Below are positions 17,506-28,305 of a stretch of DNA of 64,000 nt, in pieces. Position 1 is the stretch's first letter, and every line of letters starts with the position of its first letter. This DNA is from Paraperlucidibaca baekdonensis. GTDB taxonomy: Bacteria > Pseudomonadota > Gammaproteobacteria > Pseudomonadales > Moraxellaceae. The stretch covers positions 420,514 to 484,513 of the forward strand of contig NZ_QUNR01000002.1 in NCBI RefSeq assembly GCF_003387535.1. The letters run 5' to 3'. The notes beneath the pieces were generated by a model. That model saw only the letters and a list, made by a program, of their open reading frames with translations, was not told the origin of the DNA and did not search any database. A program made the translations under genes and the position numbers.

Positions 17506-18918
17506 ATGTCATCGAACTCAAGTACACAAGATGCAATTCAAACAAAAGTGATAAATGTCACATCCAAATTAGTGCCTATGCATCTGCAGATTAAGGCTCT
17601 GAAGATATTAATGAAGGTTAAGAAGAAGGCCCTAGGTTCGTCGCGCCCTCAAGTAAATTTTGTCGAAGCGACTTTGCCTGACGTTGACAGCTTGGCGATC
17701 GAGGACATCGACACCAGCAACCCTTTCTTGTATCGACAAGGTCAGTCGGATGCTTATTTCAAGCGACTTCGTGATGAAGCTCCAGTGCACTATCAGAAAA
17801 ATAGTCAGTTCGGTCCATTTTGGTCGGTGACGCGCTATGAAGATATTTTGTTCGTAGACAAAAGTTACGAGCTTTTTTCTTCCGAGCCACAAATTGTTTT
17901 GGGTGATCCCCCAGAAGGGCTATCGGTAGAAATGTTTATCGCCATGGATCCGCCCAAGCATGATGTGCAACGTCGGGTAGTTCAAGGTGTGGTAGCGCCG
18001 CAGAACTTGAAGGAAATGGAAGGGTTGATCCGCAGTCGCGCCGGCGAGGTGCTCGACAGTTTGCCTCTAGGCGAGCCTTTCAATTGGGTTCCTACCGTAT
18101 CGAAAGAGCTGACGGGGCGTATGCTTGCTACGCTGCTTGACTTCCCTTATGAGGAGCGTCACAAGTTAGTAGACTGGTCGGATCGATTGTCTGGCGCATC
18201 ATCGGCGACCGGTGGTGAATATACCGATGAAGATAACATGTTTGATGCTGCTGCTGAAATGGCGTGGTCTTTTTCTAGGCTTTGGCGCGACAAAGAAGTG
18301 CGCCGTGCTGCCGGCGAAAAACCCAGCTTTGATTTAATTAGCATGCTGCAGAGTAACGAAGAAACAAAGGATTTAATTAATCGTCCAATGGAGTTTATTG
18401 GGAATTTAGCCTTACTTATTGTTGGTGGTAATGACACTACTCGTAATTCCATGAGTGGCGGTGTGCTGGCCTTAAATCAGTTCCCTGAAGAGTTCGCTAA
18501 ATTAAAGGCGAATCCAGAGCTGATACCAAATATGGTCTCTGAAATAATTCGCTGGCAAACTCCACTTGCAAATATGCGCCGGGTTGCTACGAAGGATGTG
18601 GAGCTGCGTGGTCAAACTATCAAGAAGGGCGATCGCGTGGTGATGTGGTATGCATCAGGGAATCGGGACGAACGTAAATTTGAAAATCCTGAACAACTTA
18701 TTATTGATCGAAAGGACGCGCGCAATCATATTTCTTTTGGTTACGGTATTCATCGTTGCATGGGTAACCGTCTAGCCGAATTGCAGCTGCGTATTCTGTG
18801 GGAGGAGCTGCTCAAGCGTTTTGATAATATTGAGGTTGTCGGTGAGCCGGAGCGTGTGCAGTCTAACTTTGTGCGCGGCTACTCCACGTTGATGGTTAAA
18901 CTGACGGCAAAAAGTTAA
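17506..18918 (+). CDS. cytochrome P450, CYP153-type hydroxylase (copy 1)
   Basis: A 470-residue soluble P450. The oxygen-binding I-helix motif [10 protein letters not shown] is near residue 307, ExxR is EIIR (346-349), and the heme loop [10 protein letters not shown] has the Cys ligand at 418. The text around these motifs ([35 protein letters not shown], a C-terminal [17 protein letters not shown]) is characteristic of the CYP153 family of terminal alkane, cycloalkane and fatty-acid hydroxylases. The ATG at 17506 follows GGAGG with 6-bp spacing; an in-frame GTG at 17488 is less likely. The stop overlaps the next start (TAATG). Confidence 0.93.
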   Translation: MSSNSSTQDAIQTKVINVTSKLVPMHLQIKALKILMKVKKKALGSSRPQVNFVEATLPDVDSLAIEDIDTSNPFLYRQGQSDAYFKRLRDEAPVHYQKNSQFGPFWSVTRYEDILFVDKSYELFSSEPQIVLGDPPEGLSVEMFIAMDPPKHDVQRRVVQGVVAPQNLKEMEGLIRSRAGEVLDSLPLGEPFNWVPTVSKELTGRMLATLLDFPYEERHKLVDWSDRLSGASSATGGEYTDEDNMFDAAAEMAWSFSRLWRDKEVRRAAGEKPSFDLISMLQSNEETKDLINRPMEFIGNLALLIVGGNDTTRNSMSGGVLALNQFPEEFAKLKANPELIPNMVSEIIRWQTPLANMRRVATKDVELRGQTIKKGDRVVMWYASGNRDERKFENPEQLIIDRKDARNHISFGYGIHRCMGNRLAELQLRILWEELLKRFDNIEVVGEPERVQSNFVRGYSTLMVKLTAKS

Positions 18919-20573
18919 TGATCAGTCAGATCAAGATGACGCCTGAACAATTCGACTATGTGGTTGTAGGCGCTGGCTCAGCTGGGTGCGTCCTTGCTAA
19001 TCGACTCTCTGAGTGTGGTCGTTATTCAGTGTTATTACTGGAGGCTGGACCCGAGAGCAGAAAAAATCCTTTTGTAAGCATGCCGCTGGGCTTTCTGCAG
19101 CTAATGTTCAGTCGTCGTTTCAATTGGCAGTTTAACACTGAGCCGCAGAGACACATGTATGGCCGAGCGTTGTTTCAACCTCGAGGTAAGATGCTCGGAG
19201 GTTCCAGTGCTATCAATGCTCAGGTTTATATTCGCGGACATGCATGGGACTATGATGAGTGGGCTAGGCTAGGATGCGATGGATGGTCGTATGCTGATGT
19301 ACTGCCATATTTTCGCAGATCTGAGCATTTCGAGCCGAAGTCGAACTCGAGCAATGTTGCATATCATGGTAGAGCTGGTCCGCTTAATGTTGCAGAGCGT
19401 CGCTATACAAACCCGCTTAGTAGGGTGTTTGTTGAGGCTGCGAAGCAGGCGGGGTATCGGCATAATGAGGATTTCAACGGCAGAGAGCAGGAGGGCGTAG
19501 GCTTTTACTATACCTATCAGAAGGATGGCGAGCGATGCAGTAATGCGCGAGCTTATCTCGAGCCTGCCGCAGCTCGTAGTAATTTAACTATTCGTAGTGA
19601 GGCGCATGTTACGCGTGTGTTGCTTGAGTGTTCCCGAGCAGCCGGTGTTGAGTATCAGTGTTCGACAGGGATGGTACAGGTTCGTGCCGGCCGCGAGGTG
19701 ATTCTTTGCGGAGGTGCCTTTAACTCTCCGCAACTACTTATGCTATCTGGAATCGGCCCGCGCGACGAGTTGTCTCGGCACGGCATCGAAATACGGCATG
19801 CGCTAGAGGGTGTTGGACAGAACCTGCAAGATCATATTGATGTATTCATGCGTGTTAGAGCCCTCAGCCGCCTTGGTATCTCCATGCATCCCAGCTACTG
19901 GCTCAAGGGAATGCGGGCGCTACTGCAATATTTGACCGGGCGGCGCGGTGTACTGACAAGCAACGGTGCCGAGGCCGGCGGGTTTATCCGCTCTCGCCCT
20001 GAGGAGTCCATACCCGACCTGCAATTGCACTTCGGCCCTATGTTGTACGCTGATCATGGCCGGGACTTTAAGACGGCGATGAGTGGTTATGGCTATATCG
20101 TCATGATTTACGGGCTTAGGCCATTATCGCGTGGTCGCGTTGGTTTACACAGCGCAGACCCGCTCCAGGCACCGCTGATCGACCCTAACTATATGGCTGA
20201 GACTGCCGACGTTGAGCAGTTGGTTCGTGGCGTTCATCTGGTGCGCAAGATCTTAGCTCAGCAAGCGCTCGAGTCGCACCATGATGTCGAGATTTCGCCT
20301 GGGTCTGCGTTGAGGAGTGATGATGATCTGGCTGAATGGGTGAGGACTAGCGGTGAGTCGGCCTATCACCCTGTGGGTACTTGCAAGATGGGGGTGGATG
20401 CAATGGCGGTGGTAGACCCGCGTTTGCGAGTCCATGGACTACAGGGCTTGCGAGTGGTCGACGCTTCCATCATGCCAACCTTGGTTGGGGGCAACACCAA
20501 TCAACCTGCCACGATGATCGGTGAGAAGGGAGCGGTCATGATTCTCGAAGATGCCAAAAATACTGGCGGCTGA
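18918..20573 (+). CDS. GMC-family alcohol dehydrogenase, AlkJ-like
   Basis: A 551-residue FAD-dependent GMC oxidoreductase. The dinucleotide motif [17 protein letters not shown] is near residues 15-31, the GMC signature [18 protein letters not shown] is near 90-107, and the catalytic region is [12 protein letters not shown] followed by [15 protein letters not shown]. Membrane-associated AlkJ-type enzymes oxidise the alcohols made by alkane hydroxylases. It is translationally coupled to CYP153 copy 1, which supports that role. A Met at residue 7 (MTPEQFDYV) is an alternative start. Confidence 0.9.
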   Translation: MISQIKMTPEQFDYVVVGAGSAGCVLANRLSECGRYSVLLLEAGPESRKNPFVSMPLGFLQLMFSRRFNWQFNTEPQRHMYGRALFQPRGKMLGGSSAINAQVYIRGHAWDYDEWARLGCDGWSYADVLPYFRRSEHFEPKSNSSNVAYHGRAGPLNVAERRYTNPLSRVFVEAAKQAGYRHNEDFNGREQEGVGFYYTYQKDGERCSNARAYLEPAAARSNLTIRSEAHVTRVLLECSRAAGVEYQCSTGMVQVRAGREVILCGGAFNSPQLLMLSGIGPRDELSRHGIEIRHALEGVGQNLQDHIDVFMRVRALSRLGISMHPSYWLKGMRALLQYLTGRRGVLTSNGAEAGGFIRSRPEESIPDLQLHFGPMLYADHGRDFKTAMSGYGYIVMIYGLRPLSRGRVGLHSADPLQAPLIDPNYMAETADVEQLVRGVHLVRKILAQQALESHHDVEISPGSALRSDDDLAEWVRTSGESAYHPVGTCKMGVDAMAVVDPRLRVHGLQGLRVVDASIMPTLVGGNTNQPATMIGEKGAVMILEDAKNTGG

Positions 20574-20610
20574 GTGGCATGTGCGGGTCATTGACCGCTG
20601 TTAAGCTACT

Positions 20611-21371
20611 GCTAGTGACAAGCTTACTCACCGGTTGAGATAGCTTGTGGGTGAGCACCTAAAAGCGGCATCGCTTTCGTCTATTCATCAACTATGTAGT
20701 CTGAGTCTACTACCGCTTTAATTTGAGCTTTCGTGATATTGACGACTTGCTGGCAAAGAAGGGAGCCTCTGCCAGTTACGAGGCTATCGTTTGTGGTGCA
20801 TAAAATTCAAACCCGCCTTCACCCGTAACCCGAGCGAAGGCGCTGTGGGTTCGGCGATGCCTTTTGTCTTGATGAGGTATTTATCAAGACAAAAGGCGAG
20901 CAGTACTAATTGTGGCGAGCCGTTGATTAGGACGGAGTAGTAGATAGTGTCTATGTTCAGGGTAGGCGCAATGGTGCAGCTGCTAAGCAATTCTTCAAGC
21001 GTCTGTTAAGTAGTTATGCTTGCTCACCACTAATTATAGTTACTGATAAGTTGGCCGGCTATAAGGTTGCCCCACAAAAGTTAATGCCCATTTTTCATCA
21101 CGGCACGACTAAGTATGTGAACAATAGAGCTGAGCGATCACATGAATCGACTCGATTTCGGATGTGAGGCATGCAGCGATTCAAGTCGCTGAGTCAGGCT
21201 CAGCAATTTATATAAACTCATGCTGCAGTATCGAGCTTATTGAAGCTTGGAAGGCATCTGATCCCAGTAGATTATTATCGACTAGGACTACAGCGCAACT
21301 TGTAGAGCTGTAGTCGCGCAGAGGTTTGAAGGAAAACTATTGCTGAGTCTAAAAGTTAACTTGTTAGTACC
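20611..21371 (+). mobile_element. IS6-family element, full-length but decayed
   Basis: Translated fragments in several frames match an IS6-type transposase from the N-terminal region (FRDIDDLLAKKG) to ITDKLAGYKV and the C-terminal LGRHL region, broken by frameshifts and stops. The right terminal repeat AGTTAACTTGTTAGTACC is at 21354-21371 and a diverged left repeat is near 20611. At about 760 bp the length is normal for the family. No functional transposase remains. Confidence 0.8.
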
Positions 21372-21449
21372 TAGCAGATAGGATCTATATGAAGTTAGGT
21401 ACGAAAATACCCTGTTATAAAGATTGCGATATAAGCGTGATCTAAAAAA

Positions 21450-21478
21450 TTGACATTTGGTTGGTCGACCAATACTAT
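21450..21478 (+). promoter_or_regulatory. sigma70 promoter with embedded TetR-type operator, module A
   Basis: TTGACA (21450-21455), a 17-bp spacer and TACTAT (21473-21478) form a near-consensus promoter. The spacer is occupied by the operator TTGGTTGGTCGACCAA (21457-21472), so a bound repressor would block RNA polymerase. The same 16-bp operator pattern recurs at 29514, 33606 and 35004. Confidence 0.85.
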
Positions 21479-21537
21479 ATGAGAATACGGGCGACTTGAG
21501 GTTCTGCCGCCTTCTCAAGCTTGTTATGGAGAGTCAC

Positions 21538-22407
21538 ATGAGTGCGATAACTATTCAGCCGCGGAAAGTTGTCTTTGATGTAACTAACGTGCCCCGACAC
21601 TGGAATGGCGGAGACCCAGTTCTGACACGTTTTTTTGATGCGCTATCCGTGCACTTTCCTGAGGGGGAGCGATTTTTTATTGAGTCAGTTCGCCACTTTC
21701 AGGATCAGGCTGGCAGTGAGCGCTTGCGCGAGGATATTCGCCATTTTATCCGGCAGGAGGGCCAGCATGGTATCGTCCATGATCGTTTCAATCAGGTCAT
21801 GGCTGGGCAAGGAGTAGATGTACAGGAGGTCACGGTTAATTTGCGACGCTTTATTAAAGTCACGCAAAAGTATCTGCCAAAGAAATACCAGCTGGCCATG
21901 ACAGCCGCGTTTGAGCATTTCACTGCGACCTTAGGTGAAGCCATGCTCAAGGAGGAGACCGATATGTTTCGGGAGGCGGATCCAGTAATGCGAGCCCTGT
22001 TTCTCTGGCATGGTGTTGAGGAAGTTGAGCACAAAGCTGTAGCTTACGATCTTTATCAGGTTGCGGCAGGCGGTGGTTATGTAACCCGAGCATCGGCTTT
22101 GGTGGTCGCGACCCTGATGGTTCATCTTGTGGTGGCTCCAGTATTCTGGAATATGCTCAAGCTGGATGGTGTAACCCGTCAGCCTATGGTGATTTTGCGT
22201 GGACTGAATCGCCTGTACGGTCGCCAAGGTATTCTTACCCGCATGTTGCCGGAGTTTATGGCCTGGTTCCGACCCGGTTTTCATCCTTGGGACTCCGGTA
22301 TGCCCGAGAAAGTTGCTGCTTGGCTGGGGGAGTATGCTCGTCATGGTGATCCCATGCAGGCATCGGCTGCAGTTTACGAGACTGCGTACTTGGAGCGGGT
22401 GGCCTGA
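21538..22407 (+). CDS. PF10118 (predicted metal-dependent hydrolase) protein, copy 1
   Basis: A 289-residue protein of the PF10118/COG3687 family. Conserved acidic and His motifs are spaced as in ferritin-like di-metal proteins: ERFFIESVRHF, then EGQHGIVHD, then EHFTATLGEAML, then EEVEHKAVAYD, an E...ExxH...E...ExxH pattern. A hydrophobic segment follows (about residues 180-205). The start at 21538 follows GGAGAG; an upstream Met at 21526 adds four residues. It is expressed from the TetR-type promoter above and overlaps the BtrH-like gene by one base. The catalytic role is unknown; two paralogs lie in this island. Confidence 0.85.
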   Translation: MSAITIQPRKVVFDVTNVPRHWNGGDPVLTRFFDALSVHFPEGERFFIESVRHFQDQAGSERLREDIRHFIRQEGQHGIVHDRFNQVMAGQGVDVQEVTVNLRRFIKVTQKYLPKKYQLAMTAAFEHFTATLGEAMLKEETDMFREADPVMRALFLWHGVEEVEHKAVAYDLYQVAAGGGYVTRASALVVATLMVHLVVAPVFWNMLKLDGVTRQPMVILRGLNRLYGRQGILTRMLPEFMAWFRPGFHPWDSGMPEKVAAWLGEYARHGDPMQASAAVYETAYLERVA

Positions 22408-23426
22408 TGCAGTTTGTCGGAGCGGGGGAAATGTTGGGCGCTACCGGTTCTACCCGCCAGATACAACACTGCCACAGACCGGGTTGGCACTGTGGCAGCT
22501 CGGCAATTCGTGACCTGCTGGAGTTTCATGGTCTTGATCTCACAGAGGCCTTCTGCTTCGGGCTGGGTGCCGGCTTGGGCATTACCTATGTGGAGATTCC
22601 GGACTCGGCCACGCCCTTCATTGTCCATGTGCGCTCAATGGGTTTTGAGGAAAGTGTCTTTAGCACTCTGGGAGTGCCATTTGCTTGGTCGAGCTATACG
22701 GACAAGCAGGCGGCCACCGCAGACCTGCATGAGGCTCTGCGTGATGGGGTGCCGGCGCTGCTGCTCACTGACATTTACCACTTGCCTTACTTCGGGAGCA
22801 GCACTCATTTCCCAGGCCATGCCATAGTTGCTTGGCAGCTGAATGAGGCGCGCGATGAAGTGCTGGTCAGTGATACCGAGCGCCCCGAGTTAATATCTGT
22901 TCCAGCAGCCAGTCTTGCCGATGCTCGTTTTTCAACGTCTCCACCATTCGTTCATTATGGCAACCTGTTTGCTCCGCGTTCGTTGAAGGTGACAGTCAGT
23001 GCTGAGCAGGTGAGGGCAGCTATTATCGCCAATGCTCGCGCGCTCGCTGAGGGTAACCGCAATAGTGGTCTTTCGGCACTAGATACTTGGATTGAGTTGT
23101 TGCCTCGCTGGCGAGCGGAGGAAAATTGGCGCTGGCTATTGCGCTTTGCCTATCAGGTTATTGAGAAGCGTGGCACCGGCGGCGCTGGCTTCAGGGCTAT
23201 GTATGTTGATTTTCTACTAGAGGCCGGCGTGATGCTGCCGGCAGTGCATACTGCGAATCTTGTGGGGCTGATGCAGTGCTCTGCAACGGCGTGGTCTGAG
23301 CTTGCAGCGTTGCTGAAAATGGCGTCGGAGTCGGATGTATTTCCAATTCGAGAAATTGAGGCTGCAATTATTCGCGTCAAGTTGCATGAAACGCAGTATG
23401 TGCATCAGGTAATAAGCAGATTTTAG
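22407..23426 (+). CDS. BtrH N-terminal domain protein
   Basis: A 339-residue protein. The N-terminal CHRPGWHCGSSAIRDLLEFH (about residues 22-41) and the later HFPGHAIVAWQLNE match the BtrH_N cysteine-protease-like acyltransferase fold: Cys near 29, His near 137 and an Asp (VSDTERPE) could form the triad. The C-terminal part (about 180-339) is helical and resembles the DUF4872 extension. BtrH transfers an acyl group from a carrier protein in butirosin synthesis. Here it is translationally coupled (TGATG) to a PF10118 gene and followed by fatty-acyl activation genes, so acyl transfer in lipid catabolism is a reasonable inference. Confidence 0.75.
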   Translation: MQFVGAGEMLGATGSTRQIQHCHRPGWHCGSSAIRDLLEFHGLDLTEAFCFGLGAGLGITYVEIPDSATPFIVHVRSMGFEESVFSTLGVPFAWSSYTDKQAATADLHEALRDGVPALLLTDIYHLPYFGSSTHFPGHAIVAWQLNEARDEVLVSDTERPELISVPAASLADARFSTSPPFVHYGNLFAPRSLKVTVSAEQVRAAIIANARALAEGNRNSGLSALDTWIELLPRWRAEENWRWLLRFAYQVIEKRGTGGAGFRAMYVDFLLEAGVMLPAVHTANLVGLMQCSATAWSELAALLKMASESDVFPIREIEAAIIRVKLHETQYVHQVISRF

Positions 23427-23615
23427 TTCGGATTTTACTGTAGAAGTCACCAGGAAAAGGTAATCCATTGCGGCGAATTGTGCCTAGCTTAATTAGTGTG
23501 TAGCTCCTTATTGCGGCCTCTGTTGGTGTTTTCCTATATGAAATATATGTCTCGACTGGATTGTTTACTGTACGCGCTAAATATTAACTATTTGTAGATT
23601 AATAAGGACGTCTTT

Positions 23616-25166
23616 ATGTTTATTACCCAGACATTACGTCGGGCGGTTCAGCTGAATCCGAACGGTGTGGCCACGATTTACGCGTGCAGGAGGCAGACTT
23701 GGCGCGAATTTGAGAATAGGGTGGCGCGTTTGGCAGCAGGCGTTTGTTCATTAGGTGTTGTTGAGGGCGATCGTGTCGCTATCCTTTCGCTCAATTCTGA
23801 CCGCTATCTGGAGTATTTTTACGCAGTCCCCTGGGCGGGGGCAGTGCTGAACCCGGTCAATCACCGCCTCGCGTTGCCGGAGATTGCCTATACCCTAAAT
23901 GACTCAGGGTCGTCAGTTCTGTTCATCGATGATGTGTTCAGCACAATGCTACCTAGTCTTCGCACGTTGCTTGAAAGCGTGAGGCATGTGGTGTTCATGG
24001 GGGAAGGGCAGTTGCCGCAAGGTTGCATCGCCTATGAAACTCTGATGGAGCGGCATCAGCCCATAGCGGATGTGAGCAAGGGCGGCGCGCAACTGGCAGG
24101 CCTTTTCTATACCGGCGGTACGACCGGACGGTCAAAAGGCGTGATGCTTAGTCATGATAACCTTGTATTCAATGCACTGAACGTAGTGCCGGAGTTGGGC
24201 TATACGCAAGACTCCATCTATATGCATGCAGCCCCCATGTTTCACCTCGCCGATATGGCTAGTACCTTTGCCGTGACGCTGGCCGCGGGTACCCATGGGA
24301 TTGTTCCTCGCTTCGATGTCGAGCAGGTTCTGGGTTTCATCCAGCAGGAGAAAGTTACTCATACCCTGCTGGTGCCGACAATGATCAATCTTTTGGTATC
24401 GTCCGGTCGCATAAAGGCTTTCGATGTCAGCAGCCTCAGGCGCATGCTCTACGGTGCGTCGCCGATGCCCGGTGCTGTACTTGACGCTGCCATGGCGCAG
24501 ATGCCCGGTGCCTCTTTTGCTCAGGGTTACGGGCAGACCGAGGCGTCGCCGATTATCACCGCCTTACCGCCCGAATACCACGTGCTGGGTGGGGATAAAC
24601 TGCGTAGTGCTGGCAGGGCGGCTTTAGGCGTCGAGGTTGCGGTGATGGACAAGGATGATGTGGAGTTGCTACGTGGTGAAGTCGGAGAGGTCTGTGCTAG
24701 GGGGCAAAATGTCATGCTGGGTTATTGGGGCATGATACGGGAGACCGAGGAAACGCTTCGTAATGGCTGGTTGCATACAGGTGATCTCGGCTACATGGAT
24801 GACGATGGTTTTGTCTTCATTGTCGACCGTGCCAAAGACATGATCATTAGTGGAGGAGAGAATATTTTTTCGGTGGAAGTCGAAGGTGCTATCTACAGCC
24901 ACCCAGCGGTTCAGGAGTGCGCTGTAGTCGGCATTCCTCATCATGAATGGGGTGAGCTGGTTCATGCGATTATCCTTTTGAAGCAAGGGTATTCGCTCAA
25001 TGAGGAAGAACTAGTCGCTCATTGCCGAGCTCGGATTGCCGGATACAAACTGCCGCGCAGCATCGAGTTTCGCGCAGAACCTTTGCCGGTGAGCGGCGCG
25101 GGCAAAATTCTCAAAAACGAACTGCGGCAGCCCTACTGGGAAGGTAGGGATCGTGCAGTCAACTGA
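23616..25166 (+). CDS. acyl-CoA synthetase (AMP-binding family)
   Basis: A 516-residue ANL-family ligase. The AMP-binding P-loop is YTGGTTGRSKGVMLSH (about residues 168-183), the A5 motif GYGQTE is near 308, HTGDLGYMDDDGF near 385 and the catalytic Lys is in SGAGKILKNELR near 500. It would activate a carboxylate made by the upstream oxidations to its CoA ester. AAGGACG precedes the ATG. The 190-bp gap upstream may carry a promoter but I see no clear box. It is 44 bp from the first acyl-CoA dehydrogenase gene. Confidence 0.92.
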   Translation: MFITQTLRRAVQLNPNGVATIYACRRQTWREFENRVARLAAGVCSLGVVEGDRVAILSLNSDRYLEYFYAVPWAGAVLNPVNHRLALPEIAYTLNDSGSSVLFIDDVFSTMLPSLRTLLESVRHVVFMGEGQLPQGCIAYETLMERHQPIADVSKGGAQLAGLFYTGGTTGRSKGVMLSHDNLVFNALNVVPELGYTQDSIYMHAAPMFHLADMASTFAVTLAAGTHGIVPRFDVEQVLGFIQQEKVTHTLLVPTMINLLVSSGRIKAFDVSSLRRMLYGASPMPGAVLDAAMAQMPGASFAQGYGQTEASPIITALPPEYHVLGGDKLRSAGRAALGVEVAVMDKDDVELLRGEVGEVCARGQNVMLGYWGMIRETEETLRNGWLHTGDLGYMDDDGFVFIVDRAKDMIISGGENIFSVEVEGAIYSHPAVQECAVVGIPHHEWGELVHAIILLKQGYSLNEEELVAHCRARIAGYKLPRSIEFRAEPLPVSGAGKILKNELRQPYWEGRDRAVN

Positions 25167-25210
25167 GCGATTGTACACCGTGAAAATGAATAATCGGTGG
25201 GGGGTATACC

Positions 25211-26371
25211 GTGAATCTTGAATTTACTCGGGAAGAGTTGGAGTTTCAGCAATCCATTCGTGACTGGATGGGTGCCCATGTCACGGAAGACATCAGACGA
25301 TGTTCCGCGCTTGGTGAAATGCCTGCCAAGGAGCAGCAGCAAAAGTGGGAGCAGCTGCTCGGCAAACAAGGCTGGCTGGCACTGACTTGGCCAAAACAGT
25401 ATGGCGGGCCAGGTTGGACGGCGACACAAAGGTATATTTTTGATCTAGAGCGAGCCATGGTTGGCGCTCCTCCAACCAGTCCGTTTGGCGTAGCGATGGT
25501 GGGGCCTGTGTTGTATACCTTCGGCTCTCAGGAACAGAAGGATCGCTGGTTGCCCGGTATTGTCAGTGGGGAGCTCCTATGGTGCCAGGGCTACTCCGAG
25601 CCCAATGCCGGCTCGGATCTGGCCTCCCTGAAGACTCGCGCCGAACGCAAAGACGATCATTATTTGGTCAATGGCCAGAAAGTTTGGACTACTCAGGCGC
25701 ACTGGGCGGACATGATGTTCTGTTTGGTCAGAACCGATCCGGCAGTCAAACAGCAGCAAGGAATTTCATTTCTGCTGATTGATATGAAAACTCCCGGCAT
25801 CGAAGTAAGACCGATCTACTCGATCGATGGCCATCACCACCTTAACGAAGTCTATTTCACAGACGTTCGGGTGCCGCTTAATAATCTAGTAGGGCAGGAA
25901 GGGATGGGTTGGACCATCGCCAAGTACTTGCTTACCCACGAGCGTACAACCATCGCCGGTGTAGCGGACAGCCGTCACGAAATTGCACGATTGAAGAGGG
26001 CTGTTGCCGAATCGCCATGCAGCTATGATAAAAGTCAAGCATGGCAACGTATCGCCGAGTTGGAAATCGAATTGATGGCACTGGAGTACACCAATTTTCG
26101 TACCGTTGCAGCGACCGACGAAGGTCAACCCTTTGGCCCAGAGTCTTCGGGCTTGAAAATCAAAGGCACCGAGTTTCAACAGAAGGTGTCGCAGGCGATG
26201 GTCGAGCTGGGTGGCATGATGTCACTTACTTGGGATAACCAGAAAACAGTGGGCAGCGATATTTTCAATCGCGCCACGCGTCGTTACAACTTTCTGCGAG
26301 CCTGTACAATTTACGGAGGATCTAACGAGATTCAGAAGAATGTGCTGGCAAAAATGTTACTTGGTCTTTGA
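25211..26371 (+). CDS. acyl-CoA dehydrogenase, subunit-type 1
   Basis: A 386-residue acyl-CoA dehydrogenase. The FAD and substrate motif WCQGYSEPNAGSDLASLKTR is near residues 125-144, the middle beta domain follows, and the C-terminal signature is CTIYGGSNEIQKNVLAKMLL. It is paired nine bases upstream of a second, diverged acyl-CoA dehydrogenase. Such side-by-side unequal genes often form alpha2beta2 heterotetramers acting on bulky acyl-CoAs such as steroid side chains, cyclic or branched chains. Heteromer formation is an inference from the arrangement. Confidence 0.92.
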   Translation: MNLEFTREELEFQQSIRDWMGAHVTEDIRRCSALGEMPAKEQQQKWEQLLGKQGWLALTWPKQYGGPGWTATQRYIFDLERAMVGAPPTSPFGVAMVGPVLYTFGSQEQKDRWLPGIVSGELLWCQGYSEPNAGSDLASLKTRAERKDDHYLVNGQKVWTTQAHWADMMFCLVRTDPAVKQQQGISFLLIDMKTPGIEVRPIYSIDGHHHLNEVYFTDVRVPLNNLVGQEGMGWTIAKYLLTHERTTIAGVADSRHEIARLKRAVAESPCSYDKSQAWQRIAELEIELMALEYTNFRTVAATDEGQPFGPESSGLKIKGTEFQQKVSQAMVELGGMMSLTWDNQKTVGSDIFNRATRRYNFLRACTIYGGSNEIQKNVLAKMLLGL

Positions 26372-26380
26372 GGCACGACG

Positions 26381-27478
26381 ATGGAATTTACTCTTCCGGA
26401 AAATACGACCCTTATCGCGGATACTGCCCGTCGGTATCTTAAGAATAACTACAGTTTTGATGCCTACAGACAACAACTCGAACAGGCTGACCACCTTCAG
26501 AGCCCACGCTGGTCGCTGATGCAAGAGCTTGGCTGGTTCGGTTTGCCTTTTGCTGAGTCTTCCGGTGGCTACGGTGGTGATTTGTTGGATGTGGCAATGA
26601 TTGTGAGGGAGTTGGGTGCAGCACTCTGCCTCGACCCCTATGTCGATGTGGTAGTCGCGCCCGGTAAATTGCTTGAATTCATCGGCTCCGATGCTGCATC
26701 AACCATGCTGACACAGCTGATTAACGGGCAGGCGAGGCTTGCCTGCGCGCTATATGATTTCCAAGCCGGTTATCAAGTGCTGACGCCTTCGCTGAACTTC
26801 AACGGCGTGCGGCTGTCAGGGCAGAAGCACTTTGTTCCTGATGGAGGACATGCCGACATCTTGCTGGTGACGGCACTAAATGGAAGTGAACTGGTATTAT
26901 GTGCTGTGCCGCTCAAACTTTGCGAGACGCAGCGGTATCGGGCGCTGGATGGTAGTCGCATGGTCAACGTATTGTTCGAAGACGTCGTCATCACGGATGA
27001 GATGATAATTGCCCGTGGTGAAGTGGTTGAAGAGGCACTCGGCCGTTTGCTGGCCTATTTGAGAGCGCTGGATTGCGCTCGCATGTATGGCGCTGCCAGC
27101 GCTCTGTATCAGCGCACATTGGAGTATGCCAAAATACGTAAGCAGTTTGGCGTAACGATAGGTAGCTTTCAAGTTATTCAACACTATCTGGTGGATATGT
27201 TCATCGATCTTCAGCAGCTCGAGTCGATGCTGCTGATGGTGGCTATTAAGGCAGAGTCTACTGATGATTTTCAGCGTCAACGCGCTAGCCTTGCGGCTAA
27301 GGCCTATTATGCAGATAAGGCAGTACGTATCGCGCAACAGGCGATTCAGATTCACGGCGGCATTGGTGTTACCGAGGAGCTTGATGTCGGCCACTACTTC
27401 CGGCTAATTACACACGGGTCTCTGACACACGGCGATCGAGCGCATCTTGTTAAAGGTTTTGCCGAATTGAGAAATTAG
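26381..27478 (+). CDS. acyl-CoA dehydrogenase, subunit-type 2
   Basis: A 365-residue, more diverged acyl-CoA dehydrogenase. The C-terminal AIQIHGGIGVTEELDVGHYF and ARKQFG-like KIRKQFGVTIGSFQVIQHYL are clear family marks, but the central FAD-contact motif seen in its neighbour is not preserved. This is typical of the partner subunit of heterotetrameric enzymes. It is likely translated from the same message as the gene upstream. Confidence 0.9.
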   Translation: MEFTLPENTTLIADTARRYLKNNYSFDAYRQQLEQADHLQSPRWSLMQELGWFGLPFAESSGGYGGDLLDVAMIVRELGAALCLDPYVDVVVAPGKLLEFIGSDAASTMLTQLINGQARLACALYDFQAGYQVLTPSLNFNGVRLSGQKHFVPDGGHADILLVTALNGSELVLCAVPLKLCETQRYRALDGSRMVNVLFEDVVITDEMIIARGEVVEEALGRLLAYLRALDCARMYGAASALYQRTLEYAKIRKQFGVTIGSFQVIQHYLVDMFIDLQQLESMLLMVAIKAESTDDFQRQRASLAAKAYYADKAVRIAQQAIQIHGGIGVTEELDVGHYFRLITHGSLTHGDRAHLVKGFAELRN

Positions 27479-27779
27479 CGAGTGTGATAAGTCCCGTTCT
27501 AGGAGCTCATGGAGCTTGATCACGACATTTGCAGCAAATGAATATTTGATGGTGGCGACGCAGTAGCTTGTTAATGATGTTTATCTGAAGGACATGCCTT
27601 CATCATGCTCGGCACCATACCTGACACACGTTGTATTATTTCTAAGCCACTTGCTCAGTACGATTATTTGTGAGATTGCCCGCAATGCTTAGTTTTGCTA
27701 CGAGGTGATTCAGGCGGGTAAGCAAGTACGAATGACGACGAGAGCGTAAGCTCGCTCTCTACTCCTAATTCTGTGGCAT
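27479..27779. other. gene-free spacer
   Basis: Three hundred bases between the acyl-CoA dehydrogenase operon and an IS30 relic. I see no ORF, strong hairpin or promoter here. Confidence 0.5.
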
Positions 27780-28155
27780 AGGTGAGAAGATGTTGCTACT
27801 TCGCTGATCGTCATAGCAAATCAATAGCAAGCTTAGGGCGTTGTATCCTGATCAGACAGTATCCACGACGTCATTTATTCTGCGGCTACACCATGCCCAA
27901 GGGCGAATTACTGCGTGAGATCATGGGCTATAAGCTGCGCTTAGCAGGCGAAGATTGGCGTGACAAATCCTCAACATGCTGATGATTCACGAGCGCCCAT
28001 CGAGAGTATAGAGTCGTTTAGTGCCGGTTCATTAGGATGCTGTCTGATTAAAGGTGCAGGCAACAAATCATCTGTGGTGCTGCTGGAGCGCAACATGCAC
28101 TACCTTATATTGACTTACATGTCTTCTGCCAGCGGCATTGATGAAAGTGGTTAAT
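27780..28155 (+). pseudogene. IS30-family transposase relic
   Basis: Translating across frames gives MPKGELLREI, NMLMIHERPSRV and LIKGAGNKSSV followed by VLLERNMHYLILTYMSSASG. These follow the IS30 transposase order (KGELR, IHERP, GDLIKG, ERK/R). Several stops and frameshifts interrupt it, and neither the N-terminus nor the catalytic C-terminus is present. Confidence 0.8.
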
Positions 28156-28305
28156 CGTATAAGGGAGCCCGCATTACACTGACTTGTGACTGGAGGTAAA
28201 GAGATGAGTTTCATGTCGCGCTCACTAGGTACGCGGGCGTGCAGGTCTTCTTTGTTGATTCGCGCACGGTCCATGGCAGCACTGAGCGGCCACTTAACTG
28301 CGCGC

